From contig CABTZF010000002.1 in the NCBI GenBank assembly GCA_902489255.1, positions 15,137-79,136 on the forward strand: a DNA stretch of 64,000 bases, given 5' to 3'. Positions within the stretch are counted from its first letter, which is position 1, and the number at the start of each line of letters is the position of its first letter. The notes beneath the pieces were generated by a model that made no database searches, was not told the DNA's origin, and was given only the letters and a program-made list of their open reading frames with translations. A program made the translations under genes and the position numbers. Of the stretch, positions 56,669 to 64,000 are shown piece by piece. Origin of the DNA: an uncultured Peptoniphilus sp. (GTDB taxonomy: Bacteria; Bacillota; Clostridia; Tissierellales; Peptoniphilaceae).

Positions 56669-57301
56669 TTATTCAAATAAATTTAAACCTTCATTATTAA
56701 CAAACTTTGCGTCTTTATTATTATCAGTAGATTTTTGCTCTTCTGTATTTTTATAAGAAGTTGTAGGGCTTTTAATATTATTATTTGAATTATTTGTACT
56801 CATATTTTCATTAAGTGAACCTTCTATATAAACGCAATTATTTTCCCATTTAACCTTTAAGCCCATGGCTTCAGATATGAATCTAATTGGAACATAAGTC
56901 CTACCATCGTATAAAACAGCTGGTGCGTCGGTTGTTACTACTTGATTATCCTTATCTTCGTAAAAAGTAGCATTATTTTCACCAATGTTCATTTTAATCA
57001 ATTTATTGCCTACACCTCCAATTAAAATTCCTTGTTTCTTACTATTAGGTTCAGTATAAAATTGAATATAAGCTCCAAATTGTTCTGTAATATATCTAAT
57101 TGGAACCATTACTCTGTTATTAGATTTATCAAAATATGCTCTTCCATAGTTTTCAGGAAGTAATTTGATTTCATTATTAATGTAAATATCAACTTTTTTA
57201 GTAGAAGCTGTAGCCGGAAGATTACCAACTGCAAATACACTTGTACTTAAAATGCTTATAAAAGCAAGTATAAAAATAGCAATATAATTTTTAATTTTCA
57301 T
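56669..57301 (-). CDS. Exported copper-amine-oxidase stalk-domain protein
   Basis: A 210-residue secreted protein: signal peptide MKIKNYIAIFILAFISILSTSVFA, then two stalk-type motifs, VMVPIRYITEQFGAYIQFY (about 69-87) and TYVPIRFISEAMGLKVKWENNCVYIEGS (about 130-157), and an Asn/Ser-rich tail. Same domain type as 13222-14139 but shorter. The start overlaps the end of the tyrosine recombinase gene by 11 bases, so it is cotranscribed with it, an odd pairing of an exported protein with a recombinase. Role unknown. Confidence 0.8.
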   Translation of the reverse strand: MKIKNYIAIFILAFISILSTSVFAVGNLPATASTKKVDIYINNEIKLLPENYGRAYFDKSNNRVMVPIRYITEQFGAYIQFYTEPNSKKQGILIGGVGNKLIKMNIGENNATFYEDKDNQVVTTDAPAVLYDGRTYVPIRFISEAMGLKVKWENNCVYIEGSLNENMSTNNSNNNIKSPTTSYKNTEEQKSTDNNKDAKFVNNEGLNLFE

Positions 57302-58277
57302 TCTTCTCTCCTTTTTTATCTTCTTTTAAATTTGAAAGAGGATTATTTTCCACTGTATTTTTTAACATTTTATCATTAACGTGAGTATAAATTTGAGTAG
57401 TTGTAATAGATTCATGACCTAATATTTCTTGTAATGATCTGATATCTGCATTACCATATTGATACATAAGAGTTGCAGCGGTATGCCTTAATTTATGAAC
57501 ACTAAATTTTCTTATATCTAATCCTGCATTTGACATATGCTTTTCAATCATATATTGTATAGAGCGATTACTCATTCTCTTTTTTCTTATACTCAAGAAT
57601 AAAGCATTAGTAGATACTTTTGGTCTTAACTTTAAATAATTGTTAATTGAATAAATGCAAGCATGATTCAAGTATATTGTTCTTTCTTTATTACCTTTTC
57701 CGATTACTCTTATTGTGTCATCTTTTATATCATTAATGTTTATTTGTGCTAATTCAGATAATCTCAATCCACAGTTTAAAAATAAAGTACAAATACAGTA
57801 GTCTCTTGTCCTATAAAGTTCATTTTCTTTAGAATTATGAATTGTCTTTAAAAGATTAATTGATTCGTCCAAGGTTAAATATATAGGCAAGGATTTCTCA
57901 ATCTTTGGTAAATCAATATTTTCGCTTGGATTGTATGTTAATACTTCAATTTTATTTGTAAGATAATTAAAAAAAGCTTTAATTGCCGAAATCTTTCTAT
58001 ATTTGGATTTATTAGAAAGCTTCCTTTCCTTATCTAAATAAGATATATATGCATATAAATCCTGCTTAGTAATACTCTTTAAAAGTTCATTGTCAACCTT
58101 ATCAATATCAACTTCATCTAATTTTGTATTTTCATCATAGTAATCAGTTTTTCTTAATAATATATATCTTAAGAAAACTCTTAAGTCATAATAATATTCT
58201 TTAATAGTATTTAATGAATGACCTTTAGAACTTTCTAAATAATCTAAAAAGTCATCAATAATATTTGATTTAATCAT
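57291..58277 (-). CDS. Tyrosine recombinase, XerC/XerD type
   Basis: A 328-residue phage-integrase-family recombinase: N-terminal SAM-like core-binding domain (1-120) and C-terminal catalytic domain. Catalytic residues: R172 in CGLRLSEL, lysine in GKGNKERTI (about 194-197), H261 and R264 in HKLRHTAATL, H288 in LGHESITTTQIYTH and Y297. All are present, so it should be active. It resembles chromosomal Xer dimer-resolution recombinases; XerC versus XerD, or an XerA-like single recombinase, cannot be told. No att site is seen nearby. Confidence 0.88.
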   Translation of the reverse strand: MIKSNIIDDFLDYLESSKGHSLNTIKEYYYDLRVFLRYILLRKTDYYDENTKLDEVDIDKVDNELLKSITKQDLYAYISYLDKERKLSNKSKYRKISAIKAFFNYLTNKIEVLTYNPSENIDLPKIEKSLPIYLTLDESINLLKTIHNSKENELYRTRDYCICTLFLNCGLRLSELAQININDIKDDTIRVIGKGNKERTIYLNHACIYSINNYLKLRPKVSTNALFLSIRKKRMSNRSIQYMIEKHMSNAGLDIRKFSVHKLRHTAATLMYQYGNADIRSLQEILGHESITTTQIYTHVNDKMLKNTVENNPLSNLKEDKKGEKNEN

Positions 58278-58285
58278 AATACTCC

Positions 58286-58317
58286 TAAAAAAACCTGACT
58301 TATCAGGTCAGGTTTAT
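58286..58317 (-). terminator. Terminator after RNase Y gene
   Basis: Minus strand AAACCTGAC...GTCAGGTTT followed by a T-run, between rny and the recombinase start. Confidence 0.8.
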
Positions 58318-58322
58318 TATTT

Positions 58323-59858
58323 TTATTTTGCATATTCAACCGCTCTTGTTTCTCTTATTACATTTACCTTTATTTGTCCAGGGAAATCAAGTTCAGATTC
58401 GATTTTTTTGACAATGTTTCTTGCAGTAATTGTAACTTCAGCTTCAGAAATTTCTTGAGGTTTTACTATAATTCTTATTTCTCTGCCCGCTTGGACAGCA
58501 TAAGATTTTTCTATTCCTTCAAAAGAATTTGCAATATCTTCAAGTTTTTCAAGCCTTTGGATATAAGCTTCAATTGTTTCACGTCTGGCACCTGGCCTTG
58601 CAGCTGAAATAGCATCTGCCGCTTGGACAAGGACTGATTCAACACATATTGGTTCAACATCGCCATGATGAGATTCAATAGCATTAATAATCTTTTCCGG
58701 TTCATTATATTTACGGGCAATTTCAACACCTAACTCAACATGAGTAGCATTGATATTATGATCAATACTTTTTCCTATATCATGTAATAGCCCACCACGT
58801 TTTGCAAGTTTTATATCAGCACCAATTTCTGCAGCTAAAATTCCGGCAATTTGAGAAACTTCAACAGAATGTTTTAAATTATTTTGACCGTAACTAGTTC
58901 TATATTTTAGTCTGCCAAGATATTTAATAATCTCCGGATGTAACCCATGGACACCTGCATCATAAGCTGCCTGTTCACCGGATTCCTTGATTATAGTCTC
59001 AACTTCTTGTTCTGCTTTTTGAACAGATTCTTCAATTCTTGAAGGATGAATTCTGCCATCATTTACAAGTTTCTCCAAGGCAACCCTGGCAATTTCTCTT
59101 CTGACAGGGTCAAAACAGGACAATACAACCGCTTCAGGCGTATCGTCAATTATTAAGTCAACACCTGTTAAAGCTTCAATGGCACGAATATTTCTCCCTT
59201 CCCTACCAATTATTCTACCTTTCATTTCATCATTAGGAAGATTTACAACTGATACTGTTGTTTCAGCAACTTGATCGGCAGCACATCTTTGGATAGCGGA
59301 AGCTACTGCATCTCTAGCATATTTAGTGGCCTCATCCTTAATTCTTTGTTCATTTTCTTTAATAATCAAAGCGGATTCTTGAGTTATTTCACTTTTTAGT
59401 TGATTTAATAACATCCTTTTGCCCTCTTCAGCAGTTAACCCTGCAACTTTTTGCAATTCTTCATCTCTTTGAAGAACAAGTTTTTCAGCGATTTCTTCTT
59501 TTTCCTTTAGTGCTTCAAGTTTTTGTGACAATTTTTCATCTTTCTTATCAAGTTGATTTGATTTTCTTTCAATTTGTTCTTCCCTTGAAAGCATTCTGGA
59601 TTCTAATTGTTTTAATTCAGATTTTTGACTATTAATCTTCTGCTCCTCAGAAGCTCTAATTTTTTGAATTTCTTCCTTAGCCTCAACAAGCAGTTCTTTC
59701 TTTTTGTTTTGTGCATCATGTTCTGCATCAAAAATAATCTTTTTAGAAAGTTCCTCAGCATTTTTTATTTTACCTTCTGAAATATATTTTCTAATGGCAT
59801 AGCCTATACCTATGCCAAGTATAGCAAAAATTATCATTAATAAAATCTCTAATCGCAA
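58323..59858 (-). CDS. rny: Ribonuclease Y
   Basis: Membrane-anchored endoribonuclease starting most mRNA decay in Firmicutes. 511 residues: N-terminal membrane helix (about 3-20), long coiled coil (25-190), KH domain with [28 protein letters not shown], and HD domain with [12 protein letters not shown]. The start is TTG at the end of the region, eight bases after GGAGGTG; a later ATG would cut the membrane helix. Opposite lexA in a divergent arrangement. Confidence 0.96.
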   Translation of the reverse strand: MRLEILLMIIFAILGIGIGYAIRKYISEGKIKNAEELSKKIIFDAEHDAQNKKKELLVEAKEEIQKIRASEEQKINSQKSELKQLESRMLSREEQIERKSNQLDKKDEKLSQKLEALKEKEEIAEKLVLQRDEELQKVAGLTAEEGKRMLLNQLKSEITQESALIIKENEQRIKDEATKYARDAVASAIQRCAADQVAETTVSVVNLPNDEMKGRIIGREGRNIRAIEALTGVDLIIDDTPEAVVLSCFDPVRREIARVALEKLVNDGRIHPSRIEESVQKAEQEVETIIKESGEQAAYDAGVHGLHPEIIKYLGRLKYRTSYGQNNLKHSVEVSQIAGILAAEIGADIKLAKRGGLLHDIGKSIDHNINATHVELGVEIARKYNEPEKIINAIESHHGDVEPICVESVLVQAADAISAARPGARRETIEAYIQRLEKLEDIANSFEGIEKSYAVQAGREIRIIVKPQEISEAEVTITARNIVKKIESELDFPGQIKVNVIRETRAVEYAK

Positions 59859-60135
59859 TTTTTAAACACCTCCTATATTTAATTTTCATGTTTCAATTTA
59901 ATAAATCAAATTATTCATTAGTAAAAAATTATATTTACTTTATTTATTTTATAACTTTTCATAAAATAAGTCAATTTATTATAATATTTAGTTGAATCAA
60001 ATAGTAATTTCTAATCATTTACAATTTTTTTCATTAACTCTTAAATATAAAAATTTAATACTAAAAATTTTTTAATAATTAAATATATGAATATTTTACC
60101 ACAAAAATAAGAACAAATTAGACAAACATATGAAT

Positions 60136-60147
60136 AAACTAACGTTT
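60136..60147 (+). promoter_or_regulatory. Candidate LexA operator 1
   Basis: AAACTAACGTTT, an AAAC-N4-GTTT inverted repeat in the 403-base gap between divergent rny and lexA. It is the same type as the second site, ATAAACTAACGTTTG context. The clostridial and bacillar LexA boxes share the GAAC-N4-GTTC layout, so the lineage may have changed G to A. Confidence 0.45.
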
Positions 60148-60197
60148 GTTTATAATAGAGAATAAATTTACATTTGCTATCATGCTTATCTAATAAT

Positions 60198-60209
60198 AAA
60201 CTATTGTTT
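60198..60209 (+). promoter_or_regulatory. Candidate LexA operator 2
   Basis: AAACTATTGTTT, overlapping the -35 region of a plausible lexA promoter (TTTGAA, 18 bases, TATTAT). Two copies of the same inverted repeat before lexA suggest autorepression. Confidence 0.5.
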
Positions 60210-60225
60210 GAAATATAATTTCAAA
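60207..60225. repeat. Inverted repeat in the lexA promoter
   Basis: TTTGAAAT-ATA-ATTTCAAA, perfect eight-base arms, partly overlapping the second candidate operator. Could be a further binding site; the 59859-60130 part of the gap is otherwise just AT-rich. Confidence 0.5.
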
Positions 60226-60261
60226 TATGTTATTATTAACTAAATTATTAGGGGGTTTTTT

Positions 60262-60879
60262 ATGTACGATGACTTAAATCAAAGACAACTTGAAATATTG
60301 TTTTATATTAAAAAAGAAATAGAAAGCAAGGGATATCCTCCAACTGTTCGTGAGATCTGTGCAGGAGTTGGGATTAAAAGTACTTCTACAGTGCACTATG
60401 CTCTTGAAAAATTAGAAAATAAAAATTATATTCGAAAAGATCCTTCAAAAACTCGTGCTATTGAAATTATTGACCAAAATGACGGCATTTTAAATACTAA
60501 AAAGAAAACTATAGATATACCGATTTTAGGAAGAGTTACGGCAGGCATTCCTATTTTGGCTGTTGAAAATTTAGAAGACACAATGCCCTTATCTAGTGAC
60601 TTTGTTAAAGATAGAGATTTATTTATTCTTAAAGTCCAAGGAGAGAGTATGATTAACATTGGTATATTAAACGGTGATTTTGTCATTATTCAAAAGACAA
60701 ATTATGCTGAAAATGGTGATCATGTTCTTGCGCTGATTGATGAAGAAGCAACTATTAAAACTTTTTATAATGAAAAAGATGGATTTAGATTACAGCCGGA
60801 AAATGATTTTATGGACCCTATTTATGTAAAAGACCTTAAGATATTAGGTAAGATTGTAGGTTTGTATAGAATCTATTAA
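60262..60879 (+). CDS. lexA: LexA repressor
   Basis: SOS master repressor of 205 residues. The winged-helix reads YPPTVREICAGVGIKSTSTVHYALEKLE; the autocleavage site is Ala94-Gly95 in GRVTAGIPIL, with the catalytic Ser129 (GESM) and Lys166 (ATIKTF). RecA, in the same window, triggers its cleavage. GGGGG site before the ATG. The upstream region has two AAAC-N4-GTTT motifs that may be its own operators. Confidence 0.96.
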   Translation: MYDDLNQRQLEILFYIKKEIESKGYPPTVREICAGVGIKSTSTVHYALEKLENKNYIRKDPSKTRAIEIIDQNDGILNTKKKTIDIPILGRVTAGIPILAVENLEDTMPLSSDFVKDRDLFILKVQGESMINIGILNGDFVIIQKTNYAENGDHVLALIDEEATIKTFYNEKDGFRLQPENDFMDPIYVKDLKILGKIVGLYRIY

Positions 60880-60880
60880 A

Positions 60881-60925
60881 AAATAAGTGGTATTGTCAAG
60901 AAGACAATGTCACTTATTTTTATTT
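60881..60925. terminator. Bidirectional terminator after lexA
   Basis: Outer arms AAATAAGTG and CACTTATTT, inner ATTGTC/GACAAT, A- and T-runs on both sides. It can serve lexA and the converging PLP-enzyme gene. Confidence 0.8.
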
Positions 60926-61009
60926 TCATTTAAAATATTCATTTTTATTTGTCTATAAAAAATAAGTCGAATTTTTTTTAATTATTTCAGTTATACAATA
61001 AGGTTTTAA

Positions 61010-62296
61010 TTATATGTTAATTAAATTTTCGCTATTTAATTTATTCAATATATTCATTAGAGCAATTTTCCCATGATAATAAGTTAAACCGCCTTGAAAA
61101 TAAACATAATATGGATAACGCATTGGCCCATCAGCTGAAAGTTCTATTGAAGAACCTTCAATAAATCCTCCGGCAGCCATGATTACCTTATCATTATATC
61201 CGGGCATATTCCAAGGAAGTGGTGTAAAAATGCTATCAACAGGTGAAGAAAATTGTATGAATTTACAAAATTCTTCTAATATTTTAGGATTGTTTAACTT
61301 TATAGCTGTAATAATATCACTTCTTTTATCAGTAGAAGCTGGCACTACGAAAAATCCAAGTTTTTCAAAACACTTTGAAAAAAGAAGAGCTGTTTTTAAT
61401 GCATCTTCCACTATTTTTGGAGATATAAATAATCCTTCTAAGATTTGACGAGTCATTCCAAAAGTTAAACCGCAATTTTTCCCTATTCCCGGTGCTGTTA
61501 ATAATGATGCTGCTGAATCAATTATATCTTTTTTCCCAACCAAATAGCCCCCCGAATATGCAAGTCCTCCACCCGGATTTTTAATTAAAGAACCTGCCAT
61601 TATATCTATATCAAGGTTTGAAGGTTCTAAAGTATTTGTAAATTCTCCATAGCAGTTATCTACAAAGATGTAAATGTCTTTTTTTAAAGATCTTATTTTT
61701 TTAACAGCCGCGTTAATTTCTTCAATTGTAAATGCCCTTCTGTCGCTATAACCTGTTGAACGTTGTATCATTACTAACTTTGTTTTATTATTTATATAAT
61801 CTTGAAAAGATTCTACTTGCATTTTCCCATTATTGAGAGGAACTTCTGAATATTCTACTCCCATATTAATTAAGGATCTTTTATTATTACCGGCAGTACC
61901 AATTACCTTTAGCAATGTATCATAAGGGGTGCCTGATAGAGATAATAAATGGTCTCCATTTGAAACGATTGACGAAATTGCAAGTGTAATAGCATGGGTG
62001 CCGTTTACAATATTAGGCCTAACTAAGGCATCTTCAGTTTCAAAAACTCTCCTATAAATTTCTTCTACTTTATCTCTGCCAATATCCCCATATCCATAAC
62101 CTGTAGTCCAATTGAAATCAGTAGATTGCAATTTTGCTTCTTGCATTGCTTTTAAAATTTTTACCTGATTATACATGGCAATTTCTGAAAACTCATTATA
62201 TCTTTCATTTATTTCATTTTCACAAAAGTTTACAAAGTCAATAATTTTTTCGTCTATATTATATACATTTTTTAGAATATCATAATATTTTTTCAC
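61010..62296 (-). CDS. Methionine gamma-lyase family protein (YnbB/aluminium-resistance type)
   Basis: A 428-residue PLP enzyme of the cystathionine beta/gamma-lyase superfamily, related to B. subtilis YnbB. TGYGYGDIGRDKVEEIYRRVFETEDALVRP near the N-terminus, FVDNCYGEFTN, and the PLP lysine in MAGSLIKNPGGGLAYSGGYL are clear. Substrate is unproven. GTG start after AGGAGAAAA; overlaps miaA end by 17 bases. miaA-ynbB proximity is conserved in Firmicutes, though hfq is absent between them here. Confidence 0.88.
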   Translation of the reverse strand: MKKYYDILKNVYNIDEKIIDFVNFCENEINERYNEFSEIAMYNQVKILKAMQEAKLQSTDFNWTTGYGYGDIGRDKVEEIYRRVFETEDALVRPNIVNGTHAITLAISSIVSNGDHLLSLSGTPYDTLLKVIGTAGNNKRSLINMGVEYSEVPLNNGKMQVESFQDYINNKTKLVMIQRSTGYSDRRAFTIEEINAAVKKIRSLKKDIYIFVDNCYGEFTNTLEPSNLDIDIMAGSLIKNPGGGLAYSGGYLVGKKDIIDSAASLLTAPGIGKNCGLTFGMTRQILEGLFISPKIVEDALKTALLFSKCFEKLGFFVVPASTDKRSDIITAIKLNNPKILEEFCKFIQFSSPVDSIFTPLPWNMPGYNDKVIMAAGGFIEGSSIELSADGPMRYPYYVYFQGGLTYYHGKIALMNILNKLNSENLINI

Positions 62297-63197
62297 ACTT
62301 TTCTCCTATATATTTTATAATTAAATCTAAGCATTTGGGGTCTTGTCTATCAAACCATTTAATTCTATCATCGCGTTTAAACCATGTAATTTGTCTTTTT
62401 GCATAGTGACGTGAATGTTTTTTTATTTCATCAATCATCGTATAATAATCAATTTTTTTATTTAGGTATTCGACAACCTCCTTATAACCGATAGCATTAA
62501 GTGATTGTGAATTTTTATCTAAACCCATGTTAATTAAGTTTTGAACTTCATCTACTAAACCTTTTGAAATCATTTGGTCGACTCTGTTATTAATTCTTGT
62601 ATATAAATCTTCTCGATTCATATATAATCCTAAAAAAATTAGGTCATATTGGTCATTTTTTTCTCTAAAATTATTTGCCTTATTACCGTTAAATTTATTT
62701 ATTTCTAAGGCTCTTATTATTCTATTTCTATTATTTTTATCAATATTTAAAGCTGAAGTTTTATCCAGCTCATAAAGTTTATTAAAAATATATTCGGTAC
62801 CCTTTTCATCAGCAAGCTTGTTTAATCTTTGCCTAAATACCTTATCAGCAGATACATTGCTAAAATTCAAATTATAAACTAAAGAATTGATATAGAGCCC
62901 TGTACCCCCAATAACTAAGGGTAAAATATTTTTATTATTAAGTTCTGTAATGATTTTTTTTGCCTTTTCTTGAAAGGTTGCTACAGAATAATTTTCCCAA
63001 GGTTCAACCTCATCAATCATATAATGTTTAATTTCTGTATTTTTTATTGAAATTTTATCTGTTCCAATATCACACATTTTATAAATTTGCATGGAGTCTG
63101 CAGAAATTATTTGGCAATTATAAGTCTTAGCTACTTTTAATGAGATTTCAGTTTTCCCTATACCGGTTGGTCCAGTTAGTATTATTAATTTTTCCAT
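62280..63197 (-). CDS. miaA: tRNA dimethylallyltransferase
   Basis: Adds a dimethylallyl group to A37 of tRNAs reading UNN codons. ILTGPTGIGKTEISLKVA (P-loop), ISADSMQIYKMCDIGTDK, GGTGLYINSL and HSRHYAKRQITWFKRD are diagnostic. 305 residues. It consumes DMAPP, the product of the pathway containing IspG. Starts one base after mutL. Confidence 0.97.
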   Translation of the reverse strand: MEKLIILTGPTGIGKTEISLKVAKTYNCQIISADSMQIYKMCDIGTDKISIKNTEIKHYMIDEVEPWENYSVATFQEKAKKIITELNNKNILPLVIGGTGLYINSLVYNLNFSNVSADKVFRQRLNKLADEKGTEYIFNKLYELDKTSALNIDKNNRNRIIRALEINKFNGNKANNFREKNDQYDLIFLGLYMNREDLYTRINNRVDQMISKGLVDEVQNLINMGLDKNSQSLNAIGYKEVVEYLNKKIDYYTMIDEIKKHSRHYAKRQITWFKRDDRIKWFDRQDPKCLDLIIKYIGEKCEKIL

Positions 63198-63198
63198 A

Positions 63199-64000
63199 TT
63201 ATTCCCTTAAAAACAATTTTGCTATTGTTGATTTTTTTATATCAATAATTGTTGGTCTTCCATGGGGACAGGTATAAGGATTTTCGCAATGTATTAAATC
63301 TTCAATCAAACTTTTCAATTCTATAGTAGACAATACATCTCCTGCCTTAACAGCCATTAAGCATGCTTTTTTCATAACTTTCCACATATCTGCTTCGTAA
63401 TTTGAAGATATATTATCATCAAGGGAATCAATTATGACCCTAATAAAGTTAGTATAAGTTGGCATACCGAATACTAAGGGAACTTCTCTTAATATAATGG
63501 AATTTTCGCCAAAAGAGTCCATTAAAAAACCAAGATTATTGAACAGTTCCATATTGTTCTCAACTTTCATGTATTCACTAGAATTTAATTCGATTATCTC
63601 AGGCTTTGCTAAAATTTGTGAGTCTATCTTCCTATTTAAATACTGCTTTTTTAATTTTTCGTACATTACTCTTTCGTGGGCCGCGTGTTGATCTACTAAG
63701 TAAATCAATTCTTTAACTTTATTTTCGAGTATAATAAATGTATTAAATAGGACACCGACTATTCTAGTATTTAATAAATTATTATCTATAACTTCTTCAT
63801 TGAATAAAAAGGAATTTTCAGTAACTTCAATTTCTTTTTTTACTGAATCATCATCCTCATAATCAATAGAGCTTTCAGAAATATTTGACAAATTGTTAAT
63901 AATTTTTTCAGCATCATATAAAGTTTCAGAATTATAATTATTGATTCCTGTTCCTAAACTAGCTTTAGGCTCACTAACATTTTTTATATTTAAAATATCT
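63199..64000 (-). CDS. mutL: DNA mismatch repair protein MutL, C-terminal part
   Basis: The frame is open to the window edge; about 267 C-terminal residues are visible, and the N-terminal GHKL ATPase part lies outside. The C-terminal endonuclease domain has the nick motif DQHAAHERVMYE (DQHAx2Ex4E), and CENPYTCPHGRPT and the final FLRE. So this MutL should be a nickase, as in bacteria lacking MutH. Followed by miaA, the usual mutL-miaA order. Confidence 0.95.
   Translation of the reverse strand, partial: DILNIKNVSEPKASLGTGINNYNSETLYDAEKIINNLSNISESSIDYEDDDSVKKEIEVTENSFLFNEEVIDNNLLNTRIVGVLFNTFIILENKVKELIYLVDQHAAHERVMYEKLKKQYLNRKIDSQILAKPEIIELNSSEYMKVENNMELFNNLGFLMDSFGENSIILREVPLVFGMPTYTNFIRVIIDSLDDNISSNYEADMWKVMKKACLMAVKAGDVLSTIELKSLIEDLIHCENPYTCPHGRPTIIDIKKSTIAKLFLRE

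Noticed and set aside
57291..58277. Tyrosine recombinase as an integrase of an integrative element
   Set aside because: It has no neighbouring mobile genes, excisionase or direct repeats, and its sequence is Xer-like.
1..64000. CRISPR array, prophage or tRNA genes
   Set aside because: No regularly spaced repeats, structural phage genes or cloverleaf-forming sequences were seen when reading the intergenic regions.

Overview
The window is a gene-dense, AT-rich stretch of a bacterial chromosome. Firmicute traits are everywhere: strong GGAGG-type ribosome binding sites, a PolC-type replicative polymerase, an S-box (SAM) riboswitch before metK, a CtsR-type operator before a cbpA-like/clpB operon, RNase Y, RNase M5 and an uppS-cdsA-rseP-ispG-polC-rimP-nusA-infB chain. 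AT-richness and gene order fit an anaerobic Clostridia/Tissierellia lineage (Peptoniphilaceae such as Peptoniphilus or Anaerococcus is my best guess). This is inference; no 16S gene is present.

Layout. 1-1778: end of an amino-acid ABC uptake operon (binding-protein tail, permease, ATPase), then a lone alpha/beta hydrolase. 2879-7491: metG-tatD-rnmV-rsmA plus an ArsR-type metal sensor, followed by a small glutaredoxin. 8019-14139: accessory region with a small XRE regulator and cell-envelope or secreted proteins (polysaccharide deacetylase, C39-like peptidase, YcdB/SLH-like protein, copper-amine-oxidase stalk-domain protein) and possible gene remnants. 14239-16286: SAM riboswitch, metK and a CPBP membrane protein. 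16638-20475: a gene remnant and the CtsR-controlled J-protein/clpB operon. 20485-21205: an IS200-type element sitting exactly between the clpB terminator and the rpsB promoter. 21245-49339: a long run of housekeeping genes for translation (rpsB, tsf, frr, rimP, nusA, rnpM, infB, rbfA, truB, rpsO), RNA turnover (pnp, nrnA), envelope lipids (uppS, cdsA, pgsA), isoprenoids (ispG), replication and chromosome work (polC, dut, ftsK, recA), rimO, ribF and cinA.

49378-52692 is the most unusual locus: directly after recA lies a translationally coupled four-gene cluster with an Mre11/SbcD-like nuclease, a Rad50/SMC-like ATPase N-half ending in a CxxC hook-like motif, a 77-residue coiled-coil protein, and the ATPase C-half (signature, Walker B). 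It looks like a naturally split Mre11-Rad50 machine. 52822-64000: a YerC/TrpR-like regulator convergent with the ribosome-rescue factor RqcH (stop codons overlapping in a perfect palindrome), glyA, a stalk-domain protein with a tyrosine recombinase, RNase Y, lexA with two candidate operators, then a methionine-gamma-lyase-like PLP enzyme, miaA and the C-terminal part of mutL.

Many junctions carry visible RNA control elements: leaders or attenuator-like hairpins before metG, metK, rpsB, rimP-nusA and rpsO, and terminators inside the rpsB-tsf, rpsO-pnp and pnp-dut junctions. I saw no tRNA, rRNA, CRISPR array or prophage.
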